This document shows positions 5,621-6,640 of a stretch of DNA of 6,640 nt, piece by piece (position 1 is the first letter of the stretch; each line of letters starts with the position of its first letter). The notes under the pieces are model-generated. The model was not told the origin of the DNA, made no database searches, and saw only the letters and a program-made list of their open reading frames with translations. This DNA comes from a bacterium. Its GTDB lineage: Bacteria > Patescibacteriota > Minisyncoccia > Moranbacterales > DUUL01. Where the stretch lies: contig DAOUPS010000047.1 in assembly GCA_030626045.1 (NCBI GenBank), forward strand, positions 1 to 6,640. The letters run 5' to 3'. A program made the translations under genes and the position numbers.

Positions 5621-5818
5621 ATGCCAAAACTTAAGACACGAAAATCTGTAGTGAAGCGATTCAAGGTAACATCAAAAAAGAAGATCTTGCGAAGGCGATC
5701 CCGGCAAAATCATTTCAATGCGCGCCAGAATTCAGATCATAAACGAATGAAACGAGTTGATAAACAGGTTGTTGGCAAGCAAGCAAAAAACATTCTCAAG
5801 GATATTGACTGCAAGTAA
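5621..5818 (+). CDS. rpmI: 50S ribosomal protein L35
   Basis: This 65-residue, strongly basic protein starts MPKLKTRKSVVKRFKVTSKKKILRRRSRQNHF, the standard bL35 N-terminus, and has the usual length of about 64. L35 is part of the large ribosomal subunit. The frame is open upstream to 5585, but the conserved MPK start fixes the ATG at 5621. No Shine-Dalgarno sequence precedes it; the bases before it are T-rich and follow the 15-bp hairpin. It lies between infC and rplT in the classic order. It ends in TAA. Confidence 0.95.
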   Translation: MPKLKTRKSVVKRFKVTSKKKILRRRSRQNHFNARQNSDHKRMKRVDKQVVGKQAKNILKDIDCK

Positions 5819-5825
5819 TTACATG

Positions 5826-5860
5826 CTCAAGGCTTATAGGAATATTCTTATACGCTTAAG
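5826..5860 (+). promoter_or_regulatory. Imperfect hairpin between rpmI and rplT
   Basis: CTCAAG (5826-5831) can pair with CTTAAG (5855-5860) with one mismatch. After a small internal loop, the nearly palindromic stretch 5835-5852 (centre GAATATTC) folds on itself with one G-U pair. It fills most of the gap before rplT and ends 12 bases before the ATG. Confidence 0.4.
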
Positions 5861-5872
5861 ACATACAACATA

Positions 5873-6217
5873 ATGGCAAGAATAAAACGTGGAACAACTG
5901 CGTCAAAACGCAGAAAAAAGATTCTCAAAGCGGCTAAAGGCTACAGATGGAGAAGAAAATCAAATTATCGAGCAGCCAAAGAGGCTGTTATAAAGGCCGG
6001 CAAATATGCTTACAGGGATAGAAAAGCAAAAAAGCGTTCCTTCCGCAGACTTTGGATCTTGCGTTTAAATAACGCTTTAAGAATGCACGGCATAAAATAT
6101 TCCGAATTTATTAAAATTTTGAAAGACAAGAAAGTTATTCTTGATCGCAAGGTTCTCTCTCAATTGGCTATTGAAAACCCCGAAATGTTCAAGATGTTTA
6201 TCGAAAAGATGAAATAG
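5873..6217 (+). CDS. rplT: 50S ribosomal protein L20
   Basis: This 114-residue basic protein begins MARIKRGTTASKRRKKILKAAKGYRWRRKSNYRAAKEAV, the typical long N-terminal helix of bL20 that threads into 23S rRNA. It ends with the globular domain RRLWILRLNNALRMHGIKYSEF and LDRKVLSQLAIENPEMF. L20 is needed early in 50S assembly, and in E. coli and Bacillus it represses its own operon by binding leader RNA. The ATG at 5873 gives the conserved MAR start; no Shine-Dalgarno sequence is present. It is last gene of the infC-rpmI-rplT operon and ends in TAG. No convincing terminator follows. Confidence 0.96.
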   Translation: MARIKRGTTASKRRKKILKAAKGYRWRRKSNYRAAKEAVIKAGKYAYRDRKAKKRSFRRLWILRLNNALRMHGIKYSEFIKILKDKKVILDRKVLSQLAIENPEMFKMFIEKMK

Positions 6218-6258
6218 ATTCTATTCCAGGGTGAAACTATACGAAAATTAAAAGAGGC

Positions 6259-6287
6259 TATAATAAACACACAAATATTTGTGCGTT
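6259..6287 (+). promoter_or_regulatory. -10 element with palindromic operator candidate
   Basis: TATAAT at 6259-6264 is a perfect -10 box; no good -35 is spaced correctly. The expected start near 6271 lies inside CACAAATATTTGTG (6270-6283), a perfect 14-bp palindrome. The symmetry extends to 6266-6287 with a single mismatched pair. A dyad over the transcription start is where repressors often bind. The downstream gene starts about 80 bases later. Confidence 0.45.
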
Positions 6288-6323
6288 ATATGCAATAATA
6301 AAAAATCTTCTTTATTAATAATT

Positions 6324-6342
6324 TTGGCAATTTATTTGCCAA
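6324..6342 (+). other. Hairpin just before the small 3' gene
   Basis: TTGGCAA and TTGCCAA form a perfect 7-bp stem with a TTTAT loop. It ends eight bases before the ATG at 6351, so it would sit where the ribosome binds. No T-run follows. Confidence 0.45.
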
Positions 6343-6350
6343 TCAATAAT

Positions 6351-6578
6351 ATGAACGAAATCATAAAACAAACCCTCGAAAAACATGAAATTTTGGAAGA
6401 GAAAATTCAAAAAGCAATTGATATTGCACTGAAGTATAATTATATAGACGGGAAAGAACACAAAAAGTGGATAATAGACCAAATGGTTAAAGTACTTGCA
6501 GAAGGCAAATACGATGAAATTATTGAAAAAGTTAATTCTCAAGATGGGTACGAGTGGGAAGAAGGCATCTCTCCATAA
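6351..6578 (+). CDS. Small conserved protein of phage/bacterial type, function unknown
   Basis: The protein has 75 residues, is acidic and looks mostly helical, with no signal peptide or membrane segment. Residues 33-45, DGKEHKKWIIDQM, and the end YEWEEGISP resemble a recurring small protein of phages and bacteria. From memory that family reads DGxHHKxWxIDQMxRxLxG and ends W..GIAP; its function is not known to me. The frame is open back to 6279, but the upstream codons read CVICNNKKSSLLIILAIYLPINN, run across a hairpin and lack similarity, so I chose the ATG at 6351. It has no Shine-Dalgarno sequence. It stands apart from the L20 operon, with its own promoter-like region, in a more AT-rich stretch. 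It ends in TAA. Confidence 0.7.
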   Translation: MNEIIKQTLEKHEILEEKIQKAIDIALKYNYIDGKEHKKWIIDQMVKVLAEGKYDEIIEKVNSQDGYEWEEGISP

Positions 6579-6602
6579 CATCACGCTGGAGCGGGCTTGT
6601 AG

Positions 6603-6618
6603 TCCCGAGTACTCGGGA
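6603..6618. repeat. 16-bp perfect palindrome at the window edge
   Basis: TCCCGAGTACTCGGGA can fold into a 6-bp GC-rich stem with a GTAC loop. It could end the transcript of the small gene, but only a broken T-rich stretch follows (TCTATTAATTT). It may also be the edge of a larger structured repeat: CGCT at 6584-6587 could pair with AGCG at 6637-6640. The window ends here. Confidence 0.4.
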
Positions 6619-6640
6619 TCTATTAATTTCGAAACGAGCG

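Noticed and set aside
1..6578. UGA recoding as in Gracilibacteria/Absconditabacteria
   Set aside because: All genes are full length under the standard code with no in-frame TGA, so reassignment to glycine is not supported.
6592..6618. Resemblance of the 3' edge to the Alu/7SL sequence (TGTAGTCCC...ACTCGGGA)
   Set aside because: The match is short and interrupted, driven by the palindrome, and the context is plainly bacterial; no SRP RNA signature such as the conserved apical loop follows.

Overview
The window looks like a piece of a compact, AT-rich bacterial chromosome. The best fit is a member of the Candidate Phyla Radiation (Patescibacteria, Parcubacteria-like). That placement rests on dense house-keeping genes, almost no recognisable Shine-Dalgarno sequences, an NLPY-type PrmC and a short ribosomal/translation cluster; no marker tree could be built. 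All nine coding regions end in TAA or TAG and stay open under the standard code.

Layout, all genes on the + strand. (1) 1-1264: the 3' part of prfA (release factor 1, GGQ and GTGDRS regions visible), overlapping by one base with prmC, the methyltransferase that modifies the release-factor GGQ glutamine. (2) 1265-3886: a promoter-like gap, then a MacB/LolD-type ABC ATPase with an unusual C-terminal extension of about 200 residues built from an internal duplication, followed by its FtsX/MacB-like permease. (3) 3887-4973: smpB and the tmRNA gene ssrA, the two partners of trans-translation. A perfect 20-bp inverted repeat spans the 3' end of smpB and the ssrA leader, and a diverged third copy lies upstream of smpB. 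(4) 4974-6217: infC, rpmI and rplT (IF3, L35, L20), the classic L20-autoregulated operon. Hairpins precede each of the three genes, and infC may start at a rare AUU codon. (5) 6218-6640: an AT-rich tail with a promoter-plus-palindrome, a small conserved protein of a type seen in phages and bacteria, and a palindrome at the window edge.

Functionally the region is mostly about translation: termination (RF1, PrmC), rescue (SmpB, tmRNA) and initiation/ribosome assembly (IF3, L35, L20). A two-gene ABC system is inserted in the middle. The least explained items are the duplicated module fused to the ABC ATPase, the inverted-repeat element between smpB and ssrA, the leader hairpins of the IF3 operon, and the small phage-like gene with its putative operator.
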